64,000 nucleotides of DNA from Nitrospira sp. SG-bin1 (GTDB lineage Bacteria > Nitrospirota > Nitrospiria > Nitrospirales > Nitrospiraceae), in contig LVWS01000022.1 in assembly GCA_002083365.1 (NCBI GenBank), forward strand, positions 1-64,000, written 5' to 3'. The number at the start of each line of letters is the position of its first letter. Positions within the stretch are counted from its first letter, which is position 1. The translations under genes and the position numbers were made by a program. The notes under the pieces were generated by a model. That model ran no database searches, was not told the origin of the DNA, and worked only from the letters and a program-made list of their open reading frames with translations. This document shows positions 24,633 to 32,760 of this stretch, piece by piece.

Positions 24633-25091
24633 TCATTCAGATCCCTTGGAGCTTGTCTTTAATATGTGTTCGCACAGTCCTCGCAAGGCTAAGAGATACC
24701 CGGTTGCACCGAACCCGGAGATTTGCGCCAATGCCACTCCCGACACATATGAATGTTGCCTGAAATCTTCACGCCGATAGATGTTTGACAAGTGGACCTC
24801 GATGGTGGGCAAATCGACGGCGGCCAGAGCATCCCGAATTGCAATGCTGGTGTGCGTATAGGCGGCAGGATTGATGATAATACCCCGATAGTCACCTCGG
24901 GCATCTTGAATCCAATTCACCAATTCTCCTTCAAAATTCGACTGACGAATAACAAGTTGGACTCCAAGTTCGCCACCCAGCTTCATCAGCGACGCATTGA
25001 TCCTCTCCAAGGTCTCCGTCCCATAAATGGACGCTTCCCGATTGCCCAAGAGGTTTAGATTAGGTCCGTGAAGGACCAGGATGCGAGGCAT
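24633..25091 (-). CDS. aroQ: Type II 3-dehydroquinate dehydratase
   Basis: 152 residues from ATG 25091 (MPRILVLHGPNLNLLGNRE); the longer frame to 25268 is not homologous. Converts 3-dehydroquinate to 3-dehydroshikimate in aromatic amino acid synthesis. Catalytic residues are visible: Tyr in ASIYGTE, the RQSNFEGELV segment, INPAAYTHTSIAIRDAL, and the His of EVHLSN. Forms dodecamers in the family. First gene of the aroQ-efp-accB-accC group. Confidence 0.95.
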   Translation of the reverse strand: MPRILVLHGPNLNLLGNREASIYGTETLERINASLMKLGGELGVQLVIRQSNFEGELVNWIQDARGDYRGIIINPAAYTHTSIAIRDALAAVDLPTIEVHLSNIYRREDFRQHSYVSGVALAQISGFGATGYLLALRGLCEHILKTSSKGSE

Positions 25092-25209
25092 GTCGCGTAC
25101 GAGCCCCTCCACGTACCTATGTCCGAATCGCCACACTAAGGGCGGCATTTTAGCAGTCCACTCTCGGAGGGTCAAACCGTTGAACGCACAAGGAAGATCG
25201 AGAGCGCAG

Positions 25210-25935
25210 TCAAGCAGCTGAACGGGGATATCGTCGACGGGCTTGGATCGAGTTGAGCCACTGCTCAAGTTGCATGATCACCGGATTTCGAGTTTTCTCA
25301 GAGGTTAGGGGCGTGGAACTAACTGTAGAAACAAGCGTTTCCTGTGATTGTCGTACGAGATGAGGCGACCTCTTGACCTCATCATCCATTGCTGATGTCG
25401 CATCCTCTGAAACAGCTGGCTTCCCTTCTTCGGAACGACGGACTAGGCCCAAGTTTGCCGTTTCGAGCGTTTTTTCGTCCAGATGCCTGTGTGATTCTGC
25501 CGCCACATCCGCCGTTGGAGCGCCGAACCCGGCACGAAGAGACAATGCTTCCTGGTCATGCGGATTAATGGACAAAATGACATTGCATGACCGGATGGCT
25601 GCTTCTCTGGCCCCTTGGGCCACGTAGAGTTTGGCCAATGTTCGATGCGCGCGAAGATTCTCTGGGCTTAACTTAACGGCTTCTTCAAGAATGGCTTTAG
25701 CCTTGACCGGTTGGTCCATCTGCTCATAGGCACGACCCAACGCCACCATGGCTGTGATGAAACCCGGATAGGTCTTCAGCCCATCTTCAAGTACAGCAGC
25801 AGCCTCTTCCCACATGCCGGCTTTACCGTACTCTTCCGCCAAAGGTATAAACACCTTGGATCCAGGCTCTTTGGCAAAGGCTAACGCCAATCGGTCAATT
25901 TCAGCAGCATTCGATTTTTTTGAACGTGATGCCAT
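25210..25935 (-). CDS. Tetratricopeptide repeat protein
   Basis: 241 residues. About three TPR units occupy residues 20-125 (repeats ending near EDGLKTYPGF, EEAVKLSPEN and LSINPHD). The C-terminal half is low-complexity and polar with no clear fold. No signal peptide or membrane segment, so it is cytoplasmic. It starts 3 nt after the coaBC stop and is probably cotranscribed with it. Partner unknown. Confidence 0.82.
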   Translation of the reverse strand: MASRSKKSNAAEIDRLALAFAKEPGSKVFIPLAEEYGKAGMWEEAAAVLEDGLKTYPGFITAMVALGRAYEQMDQPVKAKAILEEAVKLSPENLRAHRTLAKLYVAQGAREAAIRSCNVILSINPHDQEALSLRAGFGAPTADVAAESHRHLDEKTLETANLGLVRRSEEGKPAVSEDATSAMDDEVKRSPHLVRQSQETLVSTVSSTPLTSEKTRNPVIMQLEQWLNSIQARRRYPRSAA

Positions 25936-25938
25936 CGC

Positions 25939-27189
25939 TCACCTTCTTCGCCCCAAGGGTTCCCGATGAGGTGGAGTCAGACACAAATCTTTCACGGTCG
26001 TCAGAATTTCATCGGCCAGACGACGTTTGGGCATCAGCCCCAAGACCCTTTGTTCACCCGTAGCCGCGAGAATGACGACCGCATTGTCATCGCTGCCAAA
26101 CCCAGCACCCGCTTGCGTAATATCGTTCGCGACGATGAGATCAAGCCCTTTTCCCCTCAATTTGTCCTTGGCATGCGACAAGACCTGCTCGGTTTCCGCC
26201 GCAAAGCCTACCACGACCTGCGACGTCCGTCGGGCAGACAACATCGCGAGAATGTCCGGAGTGGCTTCAAGCTCGAGCACGAGCTCGGATTTACCATTTT
26301 TTTTGAGCTTCTGTTCCGCCGGCATTTTGGGACGAAAGTCTGCAACCGCTGCAGCCATGATCAGCACGGTCGCGGAAGGAAAATGTCTGCTCAACTCCTC
26401 CGCCATTTCGCTGGCTGTATTGACCGAAACTGCGGCAATACCAGAAGGAAGCGCCAGAGAGGACGGTCCGGTAACCAGCATGACTTCCGCTCCTCGATCC
26501 CGAGCAGCCTCTGCGATGGCATACCCCATCTTGCCGGAGGAGCGGTTTGAAATAAAACGAACCGGGTCAATGGGTTCGTGGGTTGGGCCGGCCGAGACCA
26601 GCACCCGCTGCCCTTGCCAATCTCGCTGAGGGATAAGTGCCGACTGTACCGCGTCCAAGATTCGCGACTCGGCGGGGAACCTCCCCTGTGCAATCTGCCC
26701 TGATGCCAGTGGACCGACATCGGGATCGAGCACGACGACGCCCCGAGCTCGAAGTTCCTGAACATGTTGAACGACCGTGGAATGTGTCCACATGTCTCCA
26801 TCCATGGCAGGAACGACGATCACGGGACACCGAGCGTTCAACAGCATCGTGCTCAACGGATCATCAGCCAGACCGAGGGCTGCCTTTGCCAGAAAATTGG
26901 CCGTCGCCGGTGCCACGATCACCGCATGGGCTTGTCCTGGGATGGCGAGATGGGTCATCTCCTCGTGAGAATCAAAAAGGTCTGTCACGACTCGTCGTCC
27001 TGAGAGAACTTCAAACGTAAGGGGTGTCACGAATTTCGTGGCAGCCTGAGTCATCACGACAGACACAGCGGCACCGTTACTTATAAGTGCGCGGAGCAAG
27101 CCGACCGATTTATACGCGGCGATGCTGCCGGTGACTCCAAGGACCAGCCGCTTGCCCAACAGATTAGGCTGCACTTGTGCTTCGTCCAA
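25939..27189 (-). CDS. coaBC: Bifunctional CoaBC (phosphopantothenoylcysteine synthetase/decarboxylase)
   Basis: 416 residues. The N-terminal half is the FMN-dependent decarboxylase (CoaC), with GSIAAYK, the catalytic His region and PAMDGDMW. The C-terminal half is the CTP-dependent synthetase (CoaB), with SAGPTHEPIDPVRFISNRSSG and ANDI. The two steps make 4'-phosphopantetheine from 4'-phosphopantothenate and Cys on the way to CoA. Length is normal. Three nucleotides follow the rpoZ stop, matching the usual gmk-rpoZ-coaBC order. Confidence 0.95.
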   Translation of the reverse strand: MDEAQVQPNLLGKRLVLGVTGSIAAYKSVGLLRALISNGAAVSVVMTQAATKFVTPLTFEVLSGRRVVTDLFDSHEEMTHLAIPGQAHAVIVAPATANFLAKAALGLADDPLSTMLLNARCPVIVVPAMDGDMWTHSTVVQHVQELRARGVVVLDPDVGPLASGQIAQGRFPAESRILDAVQSALIPQRDWQGQRVLVSAGPTHEPIDPVRFISNRSSGKMGYAIAEAARDRGAEVMLVTGPSSLALPSGIAAVSVNTASEMAEELSRHFPSATVLIMAAAVADFRPKMPAEQKLKKNGKSELVLELEATPDILAMLSARRTSQVVVGFAAETEQVLSHAKDKLRGKGLDLIVANDITQAGAGFGSDDNAVVILAATGEQRVLGLMPKRRLADEILTTVKDLCLTPPHREPLGRRR

Positions 27190-27192
27190 TGC

Positions 27193-27552
27193 CTACTCCT
27201 CAGCCGACGCCACCGTCGGCTGTACCGTATCGTCGACGTAGACACTCAGTTCTTTCTTGATTTCGCGTGCGTCTTCTCCGGTCATCATCGCGATGCGCTC
27301 GGTTTCACCTTCCTTCCCTCGTTTGGCTTCCTTCATCGCGTCGCGAGCTTCCTTACCGGTCAAATACCTGACATGACTTCTCAGCACCTCATCCAACGCG
27401 ATGGTCGTTTCCTTCGTGAAACGAGAGGTTCCGGCAGGCTTTGCGCCCTGAGTCAAGTGCTTCGCCCGCTGTGACGCGACAATCACCAGCCGGTGACGGG
27501 AATCAAATTCATTTGACGTGTATTGCGGCAACAAACTCAGCATGTCGATCAT
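27193..27552 (-). CDS. rpoZ: RNA polymerase omega subunit
   Basis: 119 residues from ATG 27552 (MIDMLSLLPQYTSNEFDSRHRLVIVASQRAKHL, of which the SRHRLVIVASQRAKHL block is the omega signature). Helps assemble the beta' subunit and, in some bacteria, forms part of a ppGpp site. The C-terminal 50 residues are charged. Lies 19 nt after gmk and 3 nt before coaBC, the standard order. Confidence 0.9.
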   Translation of the reverse strand: MIDMLSLLPQYTSNEFDSRHRLVIVASQRAKHLTQGAKPAGTSRFTKETTIALDEVLRSHVRYLTGKEARDAMKEAKRGKEGETERIAMMTGEDAREIKKELSVYVDDTVQPTVASAEE

Positions 27553-27571
27553 AATAACTCGTGCCCCCTTG

Positions 27572-28288
27572 CTATAAAGTGGATGACGGTTCCCGTTTCG
27601 CCGATTGTGCATCTTTTTCGAGAATAAAGCTCTGCTCAAGCCAATGCATGTCCATTCGTTTGGTCTTCAGACGTTCCGCCACAAAAATGCTTTGCAACTC
27701 ACGGAGAGATTGCGCTAAATCATCGTTGCGGACAATGTAATAATACTCACGGAAGCACCAGACTTCTTCTTTTACTTTTTGCAGTCGGCGAGCAATGTCC
27801 TCCTGTGAATCTGACCCCCGGCCTTGGAGCCGAGCACGCAGAATGTCCATCGATGGAGGAAGAATGAAGATATAGACGGCGTCTGCAAACTTCTTCTTGA
27901 TCTGCATCGCACCCTGGACATCGATTTCCAGCAAGACATCGATGCCCTGCTCCATTTTATCGATCAACGGTTTGCGTGGTGTTCCATACCAGTTGGAATA
28001 CACGTGGGCATATTCCAAGAACTCGTTCCTCGCAACCATGTCGTGAAATACGTTCTCTTCGATAAAAAAGTACTCACGTCCGTCCACCTCGCCAGGGCGC
28101 GGTTTTCTCGTTGTAAACGACACCGAATGCCACACCCTGGAGACCGATCCTACGATCTGTTTGCACAGTGTCGTCTTCCCTGCACCTGAAGGGGCTGAAA
28201 TGATGTACAGGATTCCCCGACGTTCAGGAACGTGCGAACTCCCCGCCATACTCGGGGGAGGATTACTTGTGGTAAGCGCGGTACTCAT
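27572..28288 (-). CDS. gmk: Guanylate kinase
   Basis: 238 residues. P-loop SAPSGAGKTT, the GMP-binding segment FTTRKPRPGEVDGREYFF, and YYIVRNDDL near the end are all typical. Converts GMP to GDP with ATP. The N-terminus has about 24 extra residues before GILYIISAPSG and the C-terminus about 25 more than the usual 205, so the start may be internal. ATG 28288 overlaps the yicC stop by 4 nt. Confidence 0.95.
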   Translation of the reverse strand: MSTALTTSNPPPSMAGSSHVPERRGILYIISAPSGAGKTTLCKQIVGSVSRVWHSVSFTTRKPRPGEVDGREYFFIEENVFHDMVARNEFLEYAHVYSNWYGTPRKPLIDKMEQGIDVLLEIDVQGAMQIKKKFADAVYIFILPPSMDILRARLQGRGSDSQEDIARRLQKVKEEVWCFREYYYIVRNDDLAQSLRELQSIFVAERLKTKRMDMHWLEQSFILEKDAQSAKREPSSTL

Positions 28289-29163
28289 TCAACGTTCTGT
28301 ATCTGTTCACGCATGCGTTCGAGTTCGGTCTTCATTCTCACCACATCGGCCCTAATTGTCGCATCATTGGCTTTCGATCCGATGGTATTGACTTCCCGGC
28401 CCATCTCCTGGAGAAGAAAGTCCAGCGTTTTACCTACCGACTCGCTACCGTGGAGTGCACGCTCAAACTGTATCATATGGGTGTCGAGCCTGACCAATTC
28501 TTCCGTAATGTCACACCGGTCGGCATACAAGGCCAACTCCTGGTTGAGCCGAGGGATGTCTGGAATGGGGTCCGCCAATAACTTCTCCACTCGCTGCTTC
28601 ATACGGTCGAAGGTTTCCTGAGCAATGCAAGGGGCACGGGACGAAACTCCGCGGGTGCATTCACGCACGTGACCAAGCCGAGCAAGGATATCCTGTGCCA
28701 GCAAGGCCCCTTCTTTCTCCCGCATTTTGGCCATATCCGACACCGCGTGCATTCCAAGTTGTTCCACCAATCCTGTGAGCTTGGGATCGTCGGTCGGCTG
28801 CTCAGACAACGTGATGATATCGCGAAACCCCGTCATCAGTCCGATATCGATGGAGCCCTTCAGTTTCAACGTGCGCTGAAGCGTGCGAAGGGCGCGATGG
28901 TACTGTTTCGCTAACGTAACGTCAAGCTGCACCGTGCGAGCGCTTCCCCGACCGCCCTGGAGCAACACTGTCAAATCAACTCTTCCCCGTGCACAATGTT
29001 CTAGGATCGTCTTCTTGAAGCGTTCTTCCAGCCCGCTCATCGACTTCGGGAGACGAATGGATGTTTCCAGAAAGCGATGGTTGACCGAACGCACTTCGAC
29101 ACTGACAGTCCCGTCGGACCATGTCCCCTGTCGCTGTCCGAACCCGGTCATGCTCTTGATCAT
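28285..29163 (-). CDS. yicC: YicC family endoribonuclease
   Basis: 292 residues from ATG 29163, beginning MIKSMTGFGQ, the classical YicC start. The N-terminal domain has VSVEVRSVNHRFLETSIRLP and the C-terminal DUF1732 part ends KTLDFLLQEMGREVNTIGSKANDA. Family members act as endoribonucleases in RNA turnover. Both ends overlap neighbours by 4 nt (nth upstream, gmk downstream), so expression is tightly coupled. Confidence 0.92.
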   Translation of the reverse strand: MIKSMTGFGQRQGTWSDGTVSVEVRSVNHRFLETSIRLPKSMSGLEERFKKTILEHCARGRVDLTVLLQGGRGSARTVQLDVTLAKQYHRALRTLQRTLKLKGSIDIGLMTGFRDIITLSEQPTDDPKLTGLVEQLGMHAVSDMAKMREKEGALLAQDILARLGHVRECTRGVSSRAPCIAQETFDRMKQRVEKLLADPIPDIPRLNQELALYADRCDITEELVRLDTHMIQFERALHGSESVGKTLDFLLQEMGREVNTIGSKANDATIRADVVRMKTELERMREQIQNVE

Positions 29164-29825
29164 CTTGATAGTTTTCCTTCCCACTCACACACATCGTAAA
29201 TCGGGCAAGCGAAACAGCGAGGTTTCCGTGCGAGACACACGTACCGGCCATGAAGGAGCAATCGCTGCGACACCTCCGTCCACTGGCTTGGCGGATACAC
29301 CGATTGCAGATCTCGCTCGATCTGTTCAGGGTCATTGGATCGGGTCAGGGCCAACCGGTTGGCGACCCGTTTCACATGGGTATCGACCACCACACCCGGT
29401 TTACCAAATACAGCCCCAAGCAGCACATTGGCTGTTTTTCTCCCGACACCAGGTATCGCAGTGAGTTCTTCCATCGTATCAGGCACGTGTCCTTTGAACT
29501 GCGCGGTAATGACCTGTGCACAGCCGATCAAATTTTTTGCCTTGCTCTTATAAAAGCCCGTCGACCTAATCTGTGTTTCTAGCTCAGCGGGCGTCGCTTT
29601 TGACATGGCTTGAGGTGATGGATATTGCTTGAACAGGGTCGGCGTGACCTGATTCACCCGCTGGTCGGTGCATTGTGCTGAAAGGATCGTAGCCACCAGC
29701 AGTTCCCACGGAGAACGATGCGCCAACTCCACCCGAGCTACCGGCATAGCGCGACGGAGACTGCTGGCAATCCGCGCCGGGCGGTCTAACGCGGGCTGCG
29801 TCTTCATACGCTTGGTTCTCTTCAT
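29160..29825 (-). CDS. nth: Endonuclease III (DNA glycosylase/AP lyase)
   Basis: 221 residues. The helix-hairpin-helix with catalytic Lys is IPGVGRKTANVLLG, the catalytic Asp lies in VVVDTHVKRV, and the C-terminal [4Fe-4S] loop is C-x6-C-x2-C-x5-C (CLARKPRCFACPIYDVC). Removes oxidised pyrimidines. The first 15 residues are basic. The stop overlaps the yicC start. Confidence 0.95.
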   Translation of the reverse strand: MKRTKRMKTQPALDRPARIASSLRRAMPVARVELAHRSPWELLVATILSAQCTDQRVNQVTPTLFKQYPSPQAMSKATPAELETQIRSTGFYKSKAKNLIGCAQVITAQFKGHVPDTMEELTAIPGVGRKTANVLLGAVFGKPGVVVDTHVKRVANRLALTRSNDPEQIERDLQSVYPPSQWTEVSQRLLLHGRYVCLARKPRCFACPIYDVCEWEGKLSR

Positions 29826-29846
29826 GGCGGCACGATTGTGCCGAGG

Positions 29847-31538
29847 TCACCGGCGAGATGCAAGCAGCGAGTCGTCCAGTAGGGACGGGCTAGCCGTCTG
29901 ACGTTCACCGATGGACATACTTCTCACGTACGCTTCCAGTCGGGCAAGAAGAGGGCGGAGTGTGTCTGGCTGGAGTGCGGAAATGCCAATGGCTCCATAG
30001 CGTCGGCAGAGCAACTCAGCCTGCGGCTGTGACATCCGATCGCACTTATTGAATACGAGCCATCTTGGTATCGCATCCAGATGCAATTCTTCAAGAATGG
30101 CGATGACTGCGGTAATCTGAATGTCGATGTCTGCGGCACTGCCATCGACAACATGCAACAGCAGATCCGCCTCTCGTAGTTCTTCAAGCGTTGTCCGAAA
30201 AGCGCCGACCAGTTCCTGCGGAAGATCCCGAATAAACCCGACCGTATCGGTGATGATGACCTCACGGTCCTCCGGGAACCGCAGCCGTCGGCTCGTCGTA
30301 TCCAAAGTTTCGAACAGTCTGTTTTGGGCCGACACCTGGCTGTTGGTCAGCACGTTAAGCAATGTCGACTTGCCGGCGTTCGTATAGCCCACGAGAGAAA
30401 CGATGGGGAGCCCGTGTCGCCCCCGTCTGGACCGCCGTTGATTTTGCTGGCGTCCAAATTGGGTCAGCTCCCGCTCTAAATGCGTGATGCGGTCCCGCAC
30501 ACGACGACGATCGGTTTCCAGTTTGGTTTCGCCTGGCCCTCTGGTACCGATCCCGCCACCGAGTCGTGACAGTTGAGTACCCTTTCCGGACAATCGTGGA
30601 AGCAGGTACCGTAACTGCGCCAACTCCACCTGCACTTTGCCTTCACGACTATGGGCTCTGCGTGCAAAGATATCCAGAATCAGCTGCGTCCGGTCGATCA
30701 CCCTAATATCGGTCATCTCGGAAATAGCTCGCAGTTGAGCCGGCGACAACGTTTGATCAAAGATCACCATGTCGGCACCCCGGTGAAGTGTCTGAATCAG
30801 AACATCCTTCATCTTGCCGCTTCCCAAGAGATAGCGTTGATGCCCGTCCGGCGTTCTTTGCACGACACGATCGACCACCGTGACATCGGCGGAGGTCGCC
30901 AATTCCGCCAATTCGGATAATCGTTCTTCCTGCTCTGGCCGACTTTTGGCGGAAGCGCTCACCAGAACCGCCGATTCCTTTCCACTTTCCACGGCATGGT
31001 GCGCTCGGGCCTGCTGAAGATCTACCTCCAGCTCTGCGATGAACTGATCGAACATCATCGTTAGATTGTGGAATGGGACGGCCTTCAGCACATTGAACAA
31101 TTGGCCGGTCGAATTGGGGGCCAGTAGATGAGCCACATACAGGTTGCCTAGTCTGCCGTCCTCCGTGACGGAGAGGAGGCCAATAAGATCAAGCCTCAAA
31201 AAGGCGAGGTCGGTCAGTATCTCTTGATTTAAAGGCTGATCGTGCAGTTGCGTACGAATGAATCTCAGACCACGGAGTGATCGATTCCCTGTGCGGAACA
31301 AGGTGAGCGTCGTAGGGGACAACGTCAAATCCGTTCCCACAATGACTTCCTGAACTTGGCCTCGCCTCGTCAACAGCACACCGATCGGTCGACGAAGCTC
31401 AATGGTCAACTGGGCCATTGTCTTGGCCAGCTCGGGGGAAATGACCTTGTCGGGTGAGACACGCCGTCGGTAGAGTCGTTCTAGGGACGCGATTTGGCTG
31501 GTGCGTAGCCCCGTGATTTGGCCTCGAATGTCAGGAAT
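29847..31538 (-). CDS. hflX: HflX-type ribosome-associated GTPase, probable AUU start
   Basis: The first ATG (31418) gives 523 residues, but the frame is open for 40 more codons upstream and these encode IRGQITGLRTSQIASLERLY and RRRVSPDKVISPELAKT, which fit the N-terminus of the long HflX form (as I recall from Geobacter-like bacteria). No ATG, GTG or TTG lies in frame there. An ATT at 31538 has AAGGAG 7 nt upstream and overlaps the tsaD stop by 8 nt. The protein has the HflX N-domain, the glycine-rich segment GGIGTRGPGETKLE, G1 GYTNAGKST, G3 DTVGF and G4 NKCD. It splits stalled or stressed ribosomes. GTP-binding residues are intact; the start assignment is inferred. Confidence 0.88.
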   Translation of the reverse strand: MPDIRGQITGLRTSQIASLERLYRRRVSPDKVISPELAKTMAQLTIELRRPIGVLLTRRGQVQEVIVGTDLTLSPTTLTLFRTGNRSLRGLRFIRTQLHDQPLNQEILTDLAFLRLDLIGLLSVTEDGRLGNLYVAHLLAPNSTGQLFNVLKAVPFHNLTMMFDQFIAELEVDLQQARAHHAVESGKESAVLVSASAKSRPEQEERLSELAELATSADVTVVDRVVQRTPDGHQRYLLGSGKMKDVLIQTLHRGADMVIFDQTLSPAQLRAISEMTDIRVIDRTQLILDIFARRAHSREGKVQVELAQLRYLLPRLSGKGTQLSRLGGGIGTRGPGETKLETDRRRVRDRITHLERELTQFGRQQNQRRSRRGRHGLPIVSLVGYTNAGKSTLLNVLTNSQVSAQNRLFETLDTTSRRLRFPEDREVIITDTVGFIRDLPQELVGAFRTTLEELREADLLLHVVDGSAADIDIQITAVIAILEELHLDAIPRWLVFNKCDRMSQPQAELLCRRYGAIGISALQPDTLRPLLARLEAYVRSMSIGERQTASPSLLDDSLLASRR

Positions 31539-32652
31539 GGGTTTTCTCCTTATCTCCTACAGAAACCGATCTGTGCCGGTTTTCCCCACGAATCGTTACG
31601 CATCTTTCAGTCGGACTGATATCGAGATCCGAATATGGCGGTACTCCGTTCATCAGTAACTGACGTCCCGCTGAGGCAATCATGGCAGCATTGTCGGTAC
31701 AATACTCAATAGGCGGCAGTGCTAGACGAATACCTTCCTGCGCTGCGCACTCCCTTAATACGGTTCTCAGCCGTGAATTGGCTGACACTCCTCCCACAAC
31801 GGCAAGCGCCGTCAGATTCGACTGTTTGAGAGCCACAAAGGCCTTCGTGGCTAAGACCTGCACAATGGCCTCTTGGTAGCTGGCCGCGAAGTCGGCAGTC
31901 TGCCGAGGTTGCAGCGGATCGCTCATTTCTCGTAGTTTATATAATAACGCCGTCTTGAGACCACTGAAGCTGAACTCCAGACTGCTTTTGGCGCCGCGAA
32001 ACCGAGGAAATCGTAAGGCCTGTGAATCGCCGGAACGTGCGACTCGATCCACAGCCGGCCCACCGGGATATTCTAGACCCAGCATCTGAGCTCCCTTGTC
32101 GAAAGCTTCACCCGCCGCATCATCACGCGTACGCCCTAGAAGAATACATCGACCACCGGCTTCATGGCGATAGAGATGGGTGTGGCCCCCAGATACAACG
32201 AGCACGATACAGGAGAGAGGAAACGTCGGATCGGCGAGCCATGCAGAAGCGATGTGCCCTTGTAGGTGATTGACCCCCATGATTGGGATACCCAAACCGT
32301 AGCTCAAGGCTTTCGCATAATTGACTCCCACCAAAAGCGCTCCAGCCAACCCAGGCCCCTGAGTGACGGCGACGGCACCAAGGGTATTTTTCGAAACCTG
32401 GGCAGCCGTCAAAGCTTCGTTCACAACCATATCGATCTTCCCCAAGTGCGCTCGAGCGGCCAACTCCGGAACGACACCACCGAACTTTTCATGGACGGCC
32501 ACCTGGGACGAAACGACGTTAGAAAGCACTTCGCCTTCATGGCTGAGTACGGCTGCAGCGGTTTCATCGCATGAAGACTCAATGCCAAGAACCGGACTAG
32601 GAAACCATCGAGCACCATGTTGAAATTCGGACGGATCAGGATGGGCACACAT
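31531..32652 (-). CDS. tsaD: tRNA N6-threonylcarbamoyladenosine transferase TsaD
   Basis: 373 residues from ATG 32652. Transfers the threonylcarbamoyl group to A37 of ANN-decoding tRNAs. ASKHA fold with VLGIESSCDET, the metal-binding VNHLQGHI, VVSGGHTHLY, and GGVSANSRLR. The N-terminus has about 20 residues before the conserved core, and the frame is open to 32688. Its partner tsaB is at 43041 in another operon; tsaE is not in the window. A terminator hairpin separates it from clpC, so it must have its own promoter. Confidence 0.95.
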   Translation of the reverse strand: MCAHPDPSEFQHGARWFPSPVLGIESSCDETAAAVLSHEGEVLSNVVSSQVAVHEKFGGVVPELAARAHLGKIDMVVNEALTAAQVSKNTLGAVAVTQGPGLAGALLVGVNYAKALSYGLGIPIMGVNHLQGHIASAWLADPTFPLSCIVLVVSGGHTHLYRHEAGGRCILLGRTRDDAAGEAFDKGAQMLGLEYPGGPAVDRVARSGDSQALRFPRFRGAKSSLEFSFSGLKTALLYKLREMSDPLQPRQTADFAASYQEAIVQVLATKAFVALKQSNLTALAVVGGVSANSRLRTVLRECAAQEGIRLALPPIEYCTDNAAMIASAGRQLLMNGVPPYSDLDISPTERCVTIRGENRHRSVSVGDKEKTHS

Positions 32653-32690
32653 CTTGTTACGAGTGGTCCGGATGGGATTGCAGAACAAGA

Positions 32691-32721
32691 CGGCCTCTGC
32701 AGCTATCTGCTGCAGAGGCCG
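32691..32721 (-). terminator. Terminator after clpC
   Basis: A 12-bp stem (32691-32702 with 32710-32721, CGGCCTCTGCAG) with a 7-nt loop. On the minus strand it is followed by TCTTGTTCTG, a moderate U-tract. It lies between the clpC stop (32761) and the tsaD start. Confidence 0.75.
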
Positions 32722-32760
32722 TTATGGGTCGCATGATGTTCAATAGAATAACAATGGGCC

